A DNA stretch of 64,000 bases from Plicaturopsis crispa FD-325 SS-3 (taxonomy: Eukaryota; Basidiomycota; Agaricomycetes; Amylocorticiales; Amylocorticiaceae): the NCBI GenBank assembly GCA_000827205.1, contig KN832560.1, forward strand, positions 399,478 to 463,477, read 5' to 3'. The first letter of the stretch is position 1. Every line of letters starts with the position of its first letter. The translations under genes were made by a program, and so were the position numbers. The notes under the pieces are model-generated. The model was not told the DNA's origin. It did not search any database and was given only the letters and a program-made list of their open reading frames with translations. Below, piece by piece: positions 1-11,806 of this stretch.

Positions 1-2542
1 GTCACAGCCCACCTCGCGGTCCCAGCCGTCATTCTTTCATGCAACGCTGCCTACCATCCGTCGCAGACTAGACGACGACAAGATCAGACTTCACTACTCT
101 GCGATCTGGTCCAAAGTCATAACATCACTCCCGTCGTCTTTCACGCAGCAGGCGGTCCTTGTTTCGTTGTTTGCCTCTACCACTGATTTATCGTCTGGCA
201 CAGATGCTAGTGATAGTCAGCGGGGGCTCGTGAAACGAGAAGCGAGACTACTTCGGAGTATCGTTGGCTCTCTGAGTGCGCAAAACGGCGATGATTTGTG
301 GGCTAATGTGTCCGCTGTGATACTGAATCGTGACTGGAGTGAAGGCCGCGCTCGAGTATTTGCATGCTGGGTCGCTGGAGCTCGGAAAGGCTATGCTGAT
401 ACGGGCGGTGAGCAACTTCGTTCTGGAGTGTGACGAAAATGTGTTGAGACTCTTCACGAATAGCTCTGCAAGTGTTGTTGAGCATGGCACTCGATACATG
501 GTCATCCTCTGACCACATCAAGTACTCTTTACTGTCTCGGCATCGATGTAAGCATGATGTGCTATTTTCTCTACTAAAATTTGACGAACTCTCTACGTAG
601 ATGTCACTGTTCTCCTCTTGGTTACCATATCTTACTTTCCTCCCACACCACCCGCGATTCAGTCTCTTTCAATGTCTCCACTCTTCATGTCGGGCATTGG
701 CACGTACATTGGGCACATGGACAACTCCGTGCGCCGGTGCGGGATGCTCGTCGCAGAGATCGTAGCACAGCGCGCGGGAAAGAAACTGGATTTTGGAGAT
801 TGGGAAGGTGACGCAGATGGGAGGGGGTGGGCGAGGGCAGTGAGAAACTTCATCGTGGAAAGGGATGCGGATTTCGACGAGACGTCTCCCGCTGAAGACA
901 ATAGCGCGGCAGAGGAAGTGGACATAGAGGAGATCTTCACGGAAGGGACACGTGCAGACGTCGCACAAGCCCGTGAGCCCGTACTGGCACCTCCAAGCTC
1001 CGGATATGACTCGGACGACTCCCTTACCGGCTACGCGTCTCCCTCGTCTTCGCGCTCCCCGTCACCGACTCCCTCCGAGCTCGCAGACATCGAGCGTGAC
1101 CCCAGCCTGGCAGTTGGCGTGAAAAACGTCGCGCGCCCTGTATACCTCGCGCAACTGGGGGCGCTTGTGCGCGGGACAGGCGGGCTGAAGAAGGGCGATG
1201 AAGAACAAGAGGCGGACAGGATTGAGATGGCGCTTTCGTGCGCAGAGGAGCTCATCCGGAGGAAGCGTGCATATGGGATGGAGCTGGGTATGAATTTTCT
1301 CTTACACTTTGAAAGGCATTGATACGAGGATTCATTGCAAAGATGAGAACGCGGTCAACCTTGTCTACGGATTTGTCTCGCTCCAAGATAATTTCGACTT
1401 GGAAGGGTTCGACGAGAAACGGCAAGCTGCTCTCAACGCACTCGTTGTATGTGCCCCGCGAAAAGCCGCACCGTGCGTTGTCCATCATTTGCATCACCAG
1501 CGGCGCTAAACCACTGATTTCGGCTTCCAGATGCATCATCGAGGAATTCTTCAAGAACCAATATTCGTCCAGCCAACGGTATGTGATGCTGAACGCGCTA
1601 GCGATCGGAGCGCGGGAGCTCGCATCCCTTCCAATCCCGCAAGGTGCGGCGCCGCCATCGCTCACCAACAAGCCTGACTTCCCGAGCAAAACCCTGCCCG
1701 GTTCTCTGCACCAAAAATATTTGGCCGCGGGAGACCAGGTGCAGTATATCCTCGACGGAATTAGCCGCACAGCAATCGACAGAGGCAAAGACGACAGCGC
1801 GGACAAGGTGCCTGCGCTTGTACGCGAGCGCAACCTACGTATTCGCAAGCCTCCCAAGGTCACTGAAGTCACCAGCGTGCTACCCAGCCCGCGACCGCCC
1901 ACGGCAGCGACGACGTTCACAGAGGTCGCAGCCGAGTTCTTTATTGCCCCGCTGATCAACCGGTTCTGGCTGTTCCTGCGCGACGAACAGACCCGGGAGG
2001 CACGCACGGCGCTTCGCGAGACTCTGCATCGGTATCACGCGGGCGGCACGGGCTTGATTCTGAATGCAGTCGTCCTCATCCACTTCCTCCGCACGCTCGC
2101 GCTCCTCGTACATGCCGCCCAGAACGCACCCGAGTGGTTGTCAGTGGTGGCGCCCGAGGCGCTGGAACTGGCGGTCACCCTCGGGACACGGCCTATCTCT
2201 GAAGCGCAAACAGAGGACGAGGATGCTGGAGCCAAATCGAGCGAGGGGAAGCAGGGGAAAGAAGCTGCGCTACTGACAACCGCACTGGAGCTTGCGCTGG
2301 TGGTACTCGACGGGTGCTTGGAGCTCGACGGTGGCCGTTCACTTGGGTTGGATCACACAGCTCTATTGTTCGGTGCGGGAGAATGGGCTGGTCAGGTCTT
2401 TGGACAGCTGGAGAAGGGGACGCGCGTGGAAGGCGGTGGGGGCGTTCAGGAAGTGCGATTGAGAAGGGCGGCAGCAGGCGTATTGCTGAAGGTAGACGAC
2501 CTGACGTCGAAGTGGAGACGGTCCATGGTGGATGTGCGGTGA
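1..2542 (+). CDS. TEL2: Telomere length regulation protein TEL2/TELO2 (5' end cut by window)
   Basis: The product is the HEAT-like scaffold of the Tel2-Tti1-Tti2 complex, which with Hsp90 and R2TP matures PIK-related kinases (ATM, ATR, TOR). I read five exons: <2-407, 464-547, 601-1287, 1343-1472 and 1531-2542. They join in frame to give 772 residues after the cut end, and the four introns are 53-58 nt. The segment DTWSSSDHIKYSLLSRHRY crosses intron 2 and matches the family's conserved block before the C-terminal half. It is followed by GIGTYIGHMDNSVRRCGMLVAE, a Ser/Asp-rich loop, RPVYLAQLGALV, and YSSSQRYVMLNALAIGAREL, the start of the Pfam Telomere_reg-2 domain. The N-terminal part lies upstream of the window. 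Recognition rests on these family blocks. The exact acceptor of intron 1 is inferred. Confidence 0.85.
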
Positions 2543-2791
2543 AAAAAATCGTGTTTCTTATTCCTGTGTAATTACTGCGTGTATGTTATGTCTTTCGTAT
2601 TTTTTGGCGGCGTACAATGTCAAGACTCATGCCAAGTACTGCCATCCCTTGAGCAGGTGTGATTCGGGCGTGCTTATTGGACGGGAGGCGGGTCCTAATG
2701 AGGCAACCCCACCGGCATGTCCCGGACGGTGAAATCTCCGTTGCTCACATTTGCTCAGTGCTGTCTTGTCCTCCACGCTTTATTTCTCGAC

Positions 2792-3816
2792 ATGTTCGCC
2801 GCCAAATTGACTAGGCCACTGGCATCGCTGCGGGCAGCCCCGGCATGCCGAAGAACTATTGCGACATCCCTGCCCAGGAAATCCGACGCTCTGTTCGTGG
2901 TGAGTGCTTGCAGTCGTTCAACTCCCGGAGCGCGTATGGGCTAACTATTGAGGCTACAGCACAGGGATACTCCCTACAACAACCCCAAGGTATGCCCTAT
3001 GCACGCTAGCCCTATCATGTAACTGACCGCTTGCTGGCAGATCCCTTTCGAATTTGACGCGGAAAGTCTGAAGCGAGCGAAGGAGATCATCGCGCGCTAC
3101 CCCCCGCAGTACAAGAAGGCTGCCGTCATCCCCCTCCTCGACCTCGGCCAACGGCAGAACAAAGGATGGACAAGCATCAGCGTCATGAACTACGTCGCAA
3201 ACCTACTCGAGATGCCGCCCATGCGCGTCTACGAGGTCGCGACGTTCTACACAATGTTCAACCGGTGCGTGCGGGCAGCCTCTTTGCACTTGGCGCCACG
3301 CGGGCTGATAACGCCTGCAGTGAACCCATCGGCGAGCACTTTGTGCAGGTGTGCACGACGACGCCGTGCATGCTCCGCGGGTCCACCGACATCCTCAAAG
3401 CCGCGTGCGACCACCTGGGCGGCATACACCCCGGCGAGACGACGAAGGACGGCAAGTTCACCGTTATCGAGGTTGAGTGCCAGGGCGCATGCAGCAACGC
3501 GCCCATGATGGCCGTCGGCGATGATTTCTATGTACGTGACATATAGCATTCAAATCATGACTGCCTGGATTCTGACCGACTTGTAGGAGGACCTGACACC
3601 GGAGACAACGAAGAAGATCCTGGATGCGTTTTCGAAGGGCCAAAAGCCAAAGCCCGGCCCGCAGAGCACCAGGCGAACAAGTGAGAACTCAGCGGGGCTT
3701 ACGGCTTTGACTTCAAAGGTGAGCGAACTTCGTCATACTGGTCCCCAATCGTCTGCTAATTCATTCCCGTTCAGCCGTATGGTCCTGGGGAGCACTGTAC
3801 ACCCGAGTTCGCCTAG
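2792..3816 (+). CDS. NUO24: NADH:ubiquinone oxidoreductase 24-kDa subunit (NDUFV2), mitochondrial
   Basis: This is the peripheral-arm subunit of complex I that carries the off-pathway N1a [2Fe-2S] cluster, in the mitochondrial matrix. The six exons are 2792-2899, 2960-2989, 3041-3264, 3321-3531, 3587-3718 and 3775-3816, giving 248 aa, close to human NDUFV2 (249). The ATG at 2792 opens an Arg/Ala/Ser-rich targeting sequence ([20 protein letters not shown]). An in-frame codon at 2717 would only extend it upstream without similarity. The core shows [19 protein letters not shown] and [18 protein letters not shown]. The four cluster cysteines lie in [11 protein letters not shown] and [10 protein letters not shown]. 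Exon 2 is only 30 nt. The protein ends [13 protein letters not shown], typical of fungal orthologues. Confidence 0.93.
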
Positions 3817-3992
3817 ACATTTCATATCCTATTACATTTGCTGGGTGACCAAACACTCCCGTGTGCTAAGATGAATCGTTGGCTACGACGCCGCAAGTGT
3901 GTTCCCAAGATAAGGTTATAGCTGAACAAATGTCGTGTCACTGTCCGTAATTGAGCCGTATTCGGCGGGTATTTGAACAACTTATGAATCTG

Positions 3993-5993
3993 TTAGTCGT
4001 CACCCTCACCGTCGTCATAACCGTAGCCGCCCTCCCCGCCCTCAGGCAGTCTGGCCATTATATAGCTAACAAACGCGGCCCGTCAGACACCAATGGAGGG
4101 CAGAACAAGAACATATGACTCACTGAACCTCCTCCTTTAAATCCTGACAGTAGCGGTCCAGTGGTAAGTCCGACGCGTCCAAACCTATCCCAAGGCAACC
4201 ATTAGCACGTAGACGATTTAACCACATGAGATAGCGACGGACCAAAAGGCATCTCGATCTCGTCCGCGATACCCTCGATGCCCATGAACGTGAACGCGAC
4301 GACCGTCACAATGGGGATGGTGCCCCACCCCAGCTCTTCCACTAGCGTGAAAGGCAGGGCGAACAAATAAAGCGTGACGCATTGCTTCAAGTGGATGCTG
4401 TCTGCAGTGGGCGTTAGTTAGATCATGGACGGTAGGACAAAGTGACAGCGCATTACAGGACGAGGGGATAGGTGTATTGGCTACACGCTCCATGGCTGTC
4501 ATAGTATCCACGAGGCCCTGGACACTATTGCGAGCATGAGTAGTAGAGCTATTGCGCCTAGGATTGGTACCTACATGACACTCATCGCGTTGACACCTGT
4601 ACGATATCAGCATCCTGACTGCCCAGGTTGGAAAGACACGCTACATACCAGCAGGACCGACGGTTTCGAGGAACCCGTCGCGCCTAAAGTAGAATAAGGC
4701 CCTATTGATTTCGTGGGCCAATCTAGAGTACAAATGTGAGTCACTCATGACGAGCACGTCGCGCAGTGCGAGGGTCTCACACAAGAGGGAACGGTATCGA
4801 GACAGATGGAAACGCATTATCGAAGTCCACCGTGCGATGCCCATCCCTCAGTAAAGGCGTCGTGGCACCAGAGATGTTAGTCTTGCTGCGCTTTACTCGC
4901 ACTCTCTTGGTCGCATCAGCAGACACCGGCCCGAAGCGCTCATGGTCATCCAGACTGTCAGACCGTGGGTTATTCCCCGTAGCCGCGTAAGACGCTGACG
5001 CAGGAGTCTTGGGGGTGAGTGTGCCGTCGCCGAATTTCGCCAACGAGTGCGGGAGCACGTCGGTGTAGTCGTCCCAATGGACACCATCCTCACCGCGGAG
5101 GTAATGTTTCGTCGCGAAGGCAAACGAAAGACATAGCTTAAGGCACTCGATCTTCCGCCGCCGGAGCTGCGCCGCAGTGATGTCGGTGGTGGGCGTTTTG
5201 CCCTTGGTCATTGGCGGAGGCGCGTCAGTTGGGGGAAGGCTGACGTTTACCCAGATCAGGCGCGAAAGGTTGCGGACCTAATCAAAAAGCATAAGCTAGG
5301 GTACGGATATGTACGGTCCGTGAGGCTCACATGTGATGTCATGGACGCGAAGGACTTTCTGCCCTCCCAGTAACGGTCGTAGGAGGTGCTGGTAGTTCAG
5401 GAGTTGGGGTCGTGTCTCGCGGAAAGAGGAAGAAAGACATACGTATTTCTATATCATTGTACTGTCAGGATAGCACGAGCACTATAAAGGCATCATTTCT
5501 CACCTGAACACGAGGATCAGACCGACCTGCATTGTATTCATGCTTTCAGACTCGATTAGATGGAAATCAGGTTCTCAATGACTCACAACGACGGAAAGCA
5601 GTGGCAAAACTCCATTCGTGAGTTTTACGCTCTTGCCTATCGACCAAGCATATACGACTGCAGCGGCGAAAAGAGTGACGGTCAGCACGGGGCCGATAAT
5701 CTGGCCTACGATCTATTGTGCGCATGTGAGCCGGGTAAGTTGTGAGACATGAGATGAGACAGCGCACGCTTCCTTTCAGCCGAAGGACATCGGGAAGCCA
5801 GGAATACTGAGTGAGATTCAGCCATTGTTTGAGACGGCAAATAAGTACATTGGCGGCGTACTTTCCGAAGATGCGCTCTCCGAATTCTCCTTGCCTGTCG
5901 ATTGCAACGTGAGATATGGATCCAAGTGTACGCGTCTTGACATACCTTTAGGGACGGCAGCAACGAGCTGAACCCGCTCTTTGAAGTCGACAT
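3993..5993 (-). CDS. Bestrophin-like anion channel (RFP-TM/UPF0187 family)
   Basis: This is a predicted chloride/anion channel membrane protein of the fungal-bacterial bestrophin family. Spliced pieces in order are: GSIVGQIIGPVLTVTLFAAAV (first membrane helix), PLLSVVVGLILVF, the signature RNTTSYDRYWEGRKSF, HVRNLSRLIWVNV, a Ser/Thr-rich cytoplasmic insert (5150-4790), PFPLRLAHEINRALFYFRRDG, SVQGLVDTMTAMERVANTPIP, LYLFALPFTLVEELGWGTIP, FMGIEGIADEIEMPFG, and the tail LDASDLPLDRYCQDLKEEVQ followed by an acidic end. Most introns are 50-70 nt; two exons are very small (5504-5526 and 5443-5448). The stop is at 3993. The start is unsettled: the ATG at 5993 reads MSTSKSGFSSLLPSLK, but its splice phase into the next exon is awkward, so the true first exon may lie upstream. 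Family call firm, N-terminus weak. Confidence 0.82.
5443..5448 (-). other. Predicted 6-nt micro-exon of the bestrophin-like gene
   Basis: On the minus strand the hexamer AAATAC is preceded by gatatag and followed by gtatgt. Upstream is the 23-nt exon 5504-5526 (VGLILVF plus two bases) ending in gtgaga. Downstream the next exon starts at 5388 after accag. The two introns are 55 nt (5449-5503) and 54 nt (5389-5442), typical for this genome. Including the hexamer gives VF-R-N-T-TSYDRYWEGR, the family's conserved motif. Skipping it gives VF-S-TSYDRYWEGR, in frame but two residues short and without the conserved Arg-Asn. Transcript evidence is absent. Confidence 0.7.
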
Positions 5994-6915
5994 TCAACGC
6001 GTTACTGCAAGAGCAGCATGAAAGAGACGGCGGCGACGGTGACGCGACGGAAGTGATCGCGACTCCGGTGGCGCGAATTAGTCTCCCTGTGGGTCTAATG
6101 GGTCTAAAGACTAAACCCGTAAGGTGGCAACGCGGTCACGTTACGAAAGTCAACCTCGACCAAACGCGAAAAAACAAAGGAAATAATATTCGAAAGAGCA
6201 AGGAAAGACGAAACTTGGACCAGGACCACCATCGACGGGCGACACCCACGGCAAGTCCGTATCTATCAAGTCTTTTTTCTCGTGTTTTCTACTATTCTGG
6301 TGCGTATTTCAGCGCGTGGAAGCAGACGGAGGCAGTCGAGTTGACGGATTTGGCAGCGCGTGGACCCACAAACATCCACAGTTGAACTTTGGCTCAGCTT
6401 CCCCGGTTCAAATTCGACGTGAGAACACAAGGGCTTTCTTTGAAGTCTTACCTCCTCGTCCTCGTCGTCGTCCAAGACTTATTCTTACGGTTTCTCTTTC
6501 TGTTTCGCTTTATTTTACCAGGTGCGGCCTCCTCCGTCGACACATTCCTTACGCTTCAAGGTGGGCGCCAGTCTTTTCCCCGCCTCCATGCGGTCACTTT
6601 CCGTACCTGGCATGTCCACTTTGCACATACCGGGCGAACAATGCGCTGTCTCTTTGTCCACACCAGATTGCCTCCTCGGATGTTGATTCAGGGCTGATTA
6701 TGTTTCGTTTCATTTAGCCAGCTGCTATAATATAACAAAGAGCCAGCTCCGCTACGAATCCACCTTCGGGCCACCCTCGGTCTGTACTTTAAAACCGCTC
6801 TCTTTCTTCCACTCTCTCATCTAACACCTTGCCTTCACGCGTCCGCTGTACTCCCTGCGCTGTATCCATCAACATCTGTCTGTCTCACCACGCCGCGCTC
6901 CCTGTACCACTCAAC
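5994..6915. promoter_or_regulatory. Intergenic region between divergent bestrophin-like and CDC25 genes
   Basis: This stretch of about 0.9 kb separates two divergently transcribed genes. The last 130 bp before the CDC25 ATG is C/T-rich on the plus strand, as is common in fungal leaders. AT-rich blocks occur near 6725-6740 (tataatataac) and 6787-6793. It may also contain an undetected first exon of the bestrophin-like gene. Two plus-strand open frames here (6316-6717, 6389-6697) show no family similarity and were not called. Confidence 0.4.
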
Positions 6916-9254
6916 ATGTCTTTCCTCGACCGCCTCCTAGACTACCCTCCCTTCAAGAAACAGAAGAGATCCCTCGAACTTGATATCGACGAAGACGAAG
7001 AAATGGCTTTCTTCAACGCTACCTCCTCCACCACCCAGTACCTCAATGCGCCACCCGCACCTAAGCGATTCAACCCTAACCGACCCCGCGACGAGCTTGA
7101 CGATTTCCTTTCCTCGGACCTCGAACTCTCGTTCGCGTCTACTATGTCTTTAAACTCTCCTCCCCATGCGCCCATCTCCCTCGCTCCGGATTCCCCGCAA
7201 CCTATGGACATCTCCCCCGCACCCGCGGCGCCGAGCCTTCGGAAGCCAACCACGCGCCCGCGCGCTTTCACTAGTGCTGCTCGCATGTTTGGCCGTGACT
7301 TGGCAAATAACGCGCCCACTCCACCGACGTTGAACGTGCCTCCTGCGCCCAAGTCCGGCAGTGGCTCCACTTCCCAGAAACGCACTCAGCGCGCCGCACT
7401 ACCATCGGAATGGCTTTCGTTCCCGCGCCCTTCGGAGGCGAGAGAGAAGGGCCACAAGGAGAATATGTTTGACGCGGTATGTATTTTCCCTATCTTATAA
7501 TTCGGACTATCAGTCCGAATTGTAATTATTGCGACACTGACGCTGTGTTTTGCAACCCGTCAGCCGCAGGACCAGCCCTCCTACGATGCCATGGACGTGG
7601 ACGACTCCTTCACGCCTGGCTCAGCGCCGTCTGTGAATTTTTCGCCGGCTCCTCTCTCAGCGGCGCCAACAATCACCGGGTTCAACCATCTCTTCTATGA
7701 GACGATGTCCCCAACCCGCTATGCAGATGATTCCCCTATTGGACCCCAGCCCAAGAAACGGCGCTCGCTTTCCCCCGAGCACGTCAGCCATATTGAACAG
7801 GAAGACGTCTCTTCTTCTCCCGCGCCCCCCTCGTCCCCTTCAGCGCGGAAGTTCGAGCGCAGGTCCAGTGGTCCGCTCCTCCAGTTCAGCAAGCCGACTC
7901 TTCAAGGGCTTGGTATGCCGACCGCAGCTAACAAGCGGTCGCGCCGCCCCGCCCTCTCCGCCATGGTGCACCCTTCGGATTCCGGCTCTGGCTCCTCGTA
8001 CAGTGCGCATCCTGATGCGTCTGGTGAGTCCAACACCGCAGATCTCCTACACCCCGTGATGCCCCCTACGCGTCGCGCGTTCTCTGCGATGCTGCCACCC
8101 ACAGGGTTTCACCACGAGCCGTCTTCAGACGAGTCCTCGTTCGACGGGCCGGATATGTCCTCCCCTGCTCAGGCATACGCGAAGCGTCAGCAAGTGAAGA
8201 CCATCCGCCGCTGCGACGGGACCGATGATTTCCGGCCCTTGACTGGGGCAACAGCGATGACGATGAAGGACAGCCCGGGGTCGAAGTCGGTAAGCAAGGG
8301 CCTTCCCGGCTTTGGCGACAACGAGGCGCACGGCAAGATCTTGCCTTGCCACCGTGTCCGCGAGGATGGACTTATGCGCATCAACAGTCAGACTGTGGGT
8401 CTTTTTTTACCACTGTGCGACAGTGGCTCAAGGCTGACAATTTTTCTACCCAGTTGGACAAGCTTCTTGACGGCGCTTTCGACTCGAAGATTGCGAACTA
8501 CCATGTTATTGACTGCCGGTTTGACTACGAGTACAACGGCGGACATATTCCTGGAGCGGTCAACATGAACACAACCGCCGCGATCGAGGAGTTCCTTCTC
8601 GGGTCCAGCTTGGCTAAGCCGCGCCCCAGCACCAGCAGCGAGCCGTCCAAGAAGACCGTGCTCGTCTTCCATTGCGAGTACAGTGTCAAGAGGGCCCCGA
8701 CCTTTGCGAAGCACCTCCGTTCCAAGGATCGTGCATTGAACAACCACGTGTACCCCCGAGTCCACTACCCCGAAGTATATATCCTCGAAGGCGGTTACTG
8801 CCAATATTTCAAGGACTCGGCGCCCCGCTGCCAACCCTCCGCGTACGTGCCTATGGACGACCCCACCTATGCCAGCTCGCGCCGCGAGGACCTGGACCAG
8901 TTCCGCAAGGGCCGCTTCGGGCGCACCAAGTCGTACGCTTACGGTGAGCTGGAGGGCAAGATGGCGGCCACGCAGCAGCAGCAGCCCAAGAGGAACACGG
9001 CGCCCAGCGGGGGGTCTAACCCACTCTTTGCCGCTGCGAACGCCGCGCGCACTCGGCGTGGCGGCAATGGCGGCAACTTGATGACCCTGGCTGAAGATGG
9101 CAACTCGACGGCGCACAGCGATGACGAGGACACGGATATTGGCGACAGTCCGTGCCCCCCTCCTACCAAGGCCGCCGCGTTCAAGGGTAAGAAGATGGGC
9201 CGTGCTCCCCTTACTCGCGCCGAGACCTATGGACCTACGCGCATGGCGTACTGA
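6916..9254 (+). CDS. CDC25: M-phase inducer phosphatase Cdc25
   Basis: The product is a dual-specificity phosphatase that removes inhibitory phosphates from Cdk1 (Thr14/Tyr15) to drive mitotic entry. Exons 6916-7476, 7564-8394 and 8454-9254 join in phase to about 730 aa. Residues 1-450 are a Ser/Pro-rich regulatory region with SP/TP sites, for example FTPGSAP and RSLSPEH. The conserved entry motif ILPCHRVREDGLMRI precedes the rhodanese-like catalytic domain (about 465-640): HVIDCRFDYEYNGGHIPGA, then the P-loop HCEYSVKRAP, fitting HC-x5-R with its nucleophilic Cys and Arg. After it come YPEVYILEGGYCQYF and YVPMDDPTY. The C-terminal tail is low-complexity with a Gln run and an acidic patch. The start ATG begins MSFLDRLLDYPP. 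Confidence 0.95.
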
Positions 9255-10229
9255 TAGCCGTCCAGCAACTCGTACCCACCCGTTCCTAAGTTATCTTTCA
9301 TCTGCCCAGCCCCCCTTTTCGCGATCGCCTTCTCCAGGATACCCTTTTCCATTGCCGTGCGCCCAGGTCCCTCTCCCAGGTTACGCCAGTCTCATCTCTC
9401 TCCCAAATAACCGCGCAAGAAAAAAACGACATACTCAACCGACGACTTGTTCCGACTCCAGATGCCTCCTTCCTCTACGACCTTGACAAGAATCAAGACC
9501 CTATGCCCCTTGTATGGCACGCCGCTCCTTCAGCACCACGCTCATTATGCTCTCTGTTTTTCTCGACGCGCTCCCTCCTGCGTTCAAAATTCCCCACCAT
9601 CTCCAGCAATCATTTTCTCCGGCCCCGAACACTCGCATCGCACACATTTGCATTGCATCATTTGTTTAACTATCTCTCTGCTGCTGTCGCGCAGGGTTGC
9701 TAGATGTGTACTCCATCTCCATCCCATTTGTCTCTATATATGCCCCCACCTTACGGACGACGTTTCTCCATACATACATACATCAATCTCTCCCCATCAT
9801 GTCTCTCTTTCCTCCAATGTTCTGCCGTGGCTGTCGCCGTTTAGGTAGCACCCACCGGACACCGAGTCTCTTTCTCGCCTCTTGATATCTTTACTATTTG
9901 TTCTATATCTTGGACTTGATTTCCCATCCGTTGTTTTTCCCCTGGCGCGCTTTCCTTCGCTCTGGTGTCGGTTAAGTTTTTCTGCGTTTCCTTCTTCTGC
10001 ATTCATCAGGAACAGTTCTCGTCCCGAGTTCGTCCCGTAGTTCATCGATTCGTCCTTTCAGCTTCACATTCGTCTGACTTCCTCCCTCGAATCCTGTGAT
10101 CAGTGATCATTATTTATATGATTGACTTGTTCGACTGCAGTACGGAGGTGTGATCTTCAGGTGTAAACAAGACTCGGACAGTAGGCTACCGGTCCAGGTC
10201 CACAACTCTGTCGTACTGATGAGAGCCCT
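9255..10229. other. Intergenic, convergent 3' regions of CDC25 and the SDR gene
   Basis: About 975 bp lie between two convergent genes. The first 700 bp are rich in C and T on the plus strand and contain a short (catacata) tract near 9770. Several open frames are present but none shows codon pattern or similarity. I see no gene here; long 3' UTRs are the likeliest content. Confidence 0.35.
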
Positions 10230-11285
10230 TTACCAGGGCTGCTTCGTGCCGTCGTATCCAATGAACGCCCCGCCTGTCTCCTCGCGGGTCGCCTTGTCTA
10301 TCACTTCCAGTATGCCCGCCGTGCTCTCTGCGACGGTAATGAACGGCATTTTGTCGGCACCTGCAATATTCACCCGCGCCAACTGGGCTATAAACGGAGA
10401 AAATGGTGAGTTGAAATATGATATAACGACGGTAGTATGAATGAGAGCTTACCCATGTCAGTGTCTACCGAGCCCGGGTGAATTGTGAAGGAGACTGGAA
10501 GGGGCAACGATTGAGCGAGATGCTAAATCCAGCGGGACGGCGGCAGACGCACCAAAGTTCTCATTCTCATAGTGGATCTTGCGCGAGACCCAGTTCACGG
10601 CAGCCTTGGACGTGCCATAAGGGAGCACGTCGAAGCCCGGAACGGTCGTGCCCACGGCGATACTGCCGCCGAGGCTTGATATGACGGCGAACTTGGGGCT
10701 AGGGGTCGCTTTGAGGAGGGGGTACACCGCCTGGTAGAGTACAAGCGTGCCGATGAGGTTGACCTACGACATGGACAGGCATATTTCAGTCTGTCTCCAC
10801 TGCTGTGGTATGATTGTTGTACGCCACATACCTCCATATGTTCGCGCACCTCCTCAACGGGTGTCTTGTGGACCGGCGTGTAGCAATTGTTGATACCTAG
10901 CTCGAGCCCTGCATCAGCACCGCACCATGGTTCGTGTAGAGGTATGGTGATACACACCAGCGTTCGCGATCACGACGTCCAAGCGGCCCGCCGTTTTCTC
11001 GATGAGCGAGGCGACGGCCTCGTTCTCCTCCTTGTTTCCGGAGGTGAGCTTGACGACGTTTACCTTTCCCGGATACTGTTTGACAAGCGCCTGAAGGCTC
11101 TCGGCAGCAGATGGGTTGCGCACACCGGCGAATATAATTACGCCGTCGCGACGCGCCAAAGAAGTCACGAGTCCGAGACCTCCACATAGTCGCGTCAAAT
11201 TCAGAAACCTTCATACGGTTGGAGCGGTAGGCGTACCTATTCCACGATTCGCGCCAGAAACGAGATATACTGTGCTCGACGACAT
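10230..11285 (-). CDS. Short-chain dehydrogenase/reductase (SDR), NAD(P)-dependent
   Basis: This is a classical SDR oxidoreductase with unknown substrate. The ATG at 11285 gives MSSSTVYLVSGANRGIG, and the next exon adds GLGLVTSLARRDGVIIFAGVRN, together forming the G-x3-G-x-G cofactor turn. The motif LDVVIANAG (NAG) is at 11000-10965. Further down come EVREHMEVNLIGTLVLYQAVYPLL, KFAVISSLGGSIAVG and the active-site YGTSKAAVN (Y-x3-K with the preceding Ser). The last exon ends EETGGAFIGYDGTKQPW at 10230. Introns are short and minus-strand GT-AG. The length of about 255 aa is normal. It resembles fungal norsolorinic acid ketoreductase-like and sniffer-like SDRs, but the substrate cannot be read from sequence. 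Neighbouring glucoamylase is transcribed in the same direction but gives no functional hint. Confidence 0.85.
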
Positions 11286-11806
11286 TGCGGAGTAGTTTAT
11301 GCAGTATATCCATCCAGTTGAGCTTCGTTTATACCTTCACCTTGCCCTCAACAAACTGTGGCAGGCAGAGCATCCGTTTCCGAAAGGCTTATGCAGCAGC
11401 AGAAGTTTACTAAGATTCATCATCAGAATGAGCAAGATAAAGTGCTCAGCGCTGAATAGGCACGTACTTATACACCATAAAAATAAGCACTAGCATGCGT
11501 CAGCTAAGTAACTTGGGACCCCACCTTGATGTTACGCAGCGCTTGAGTCTGTCATCGTAGCACCAGAAGGGGATCGAGTATCGCGAAAGGGGGTGCATGG
11601 TGCCGTGAGTTTTCACTCCGGGCGCCGTCGCGCAGCACCGGCACTAGATTGCCACAAACGATGCACGACCTGACGAAGATCACGGAAAAAAGACCTGAAT
11701 TATTCAGACAGCAAAACAAGAGATGAATGTAAGTATCGATACCAACTGCCATTCACATGGCCTGTACGGGGGCCGTAACCGGCTCGAGGTGGTCCTTCTT
11801 CATAAA
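11286..11806. other. Intergenic between SDR and glucoamylase genes
   Basis: This 521-bp spacer lies upstream of the SDR gene and downstream of glucoamylase, both on the minus strand. Open frames are short and inconsistent. I see no gene or RNA here. It should hold the glucoamylase 3' UTR and the SDR promoter. Confidence 0.35.

Noticed and set aside
5706-5993. Continuous minus-strand reading from the ATG at 5993 without splicing
   Set aside because: It runs through the first membrane-helix exon in the wrong frame; the family-like frame (QYSWLPDVLRLKGS then IVGQIIGPVLTV) needs splicing.
6402-6418. ggttcaaattc, resembling a tRNA B box
   Set aside because: The flanks do not form a T-arm or acceptor stem and no A box lies at the right distance.
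6316-6717. 133-codon plus-strand open frame upstream of CDC25
   Set aside because: Arg/Pro/Ser-biased composition from a C/T-rich promoter, overlaps another open frame, no family motif, no splice context.
9430-9850. Overlapping Ser/Leu/His-rich open frames downstream of CDC25
   Set aside because: Explained by C/T-rich 3' sequence; frames overlap and lack any motif.
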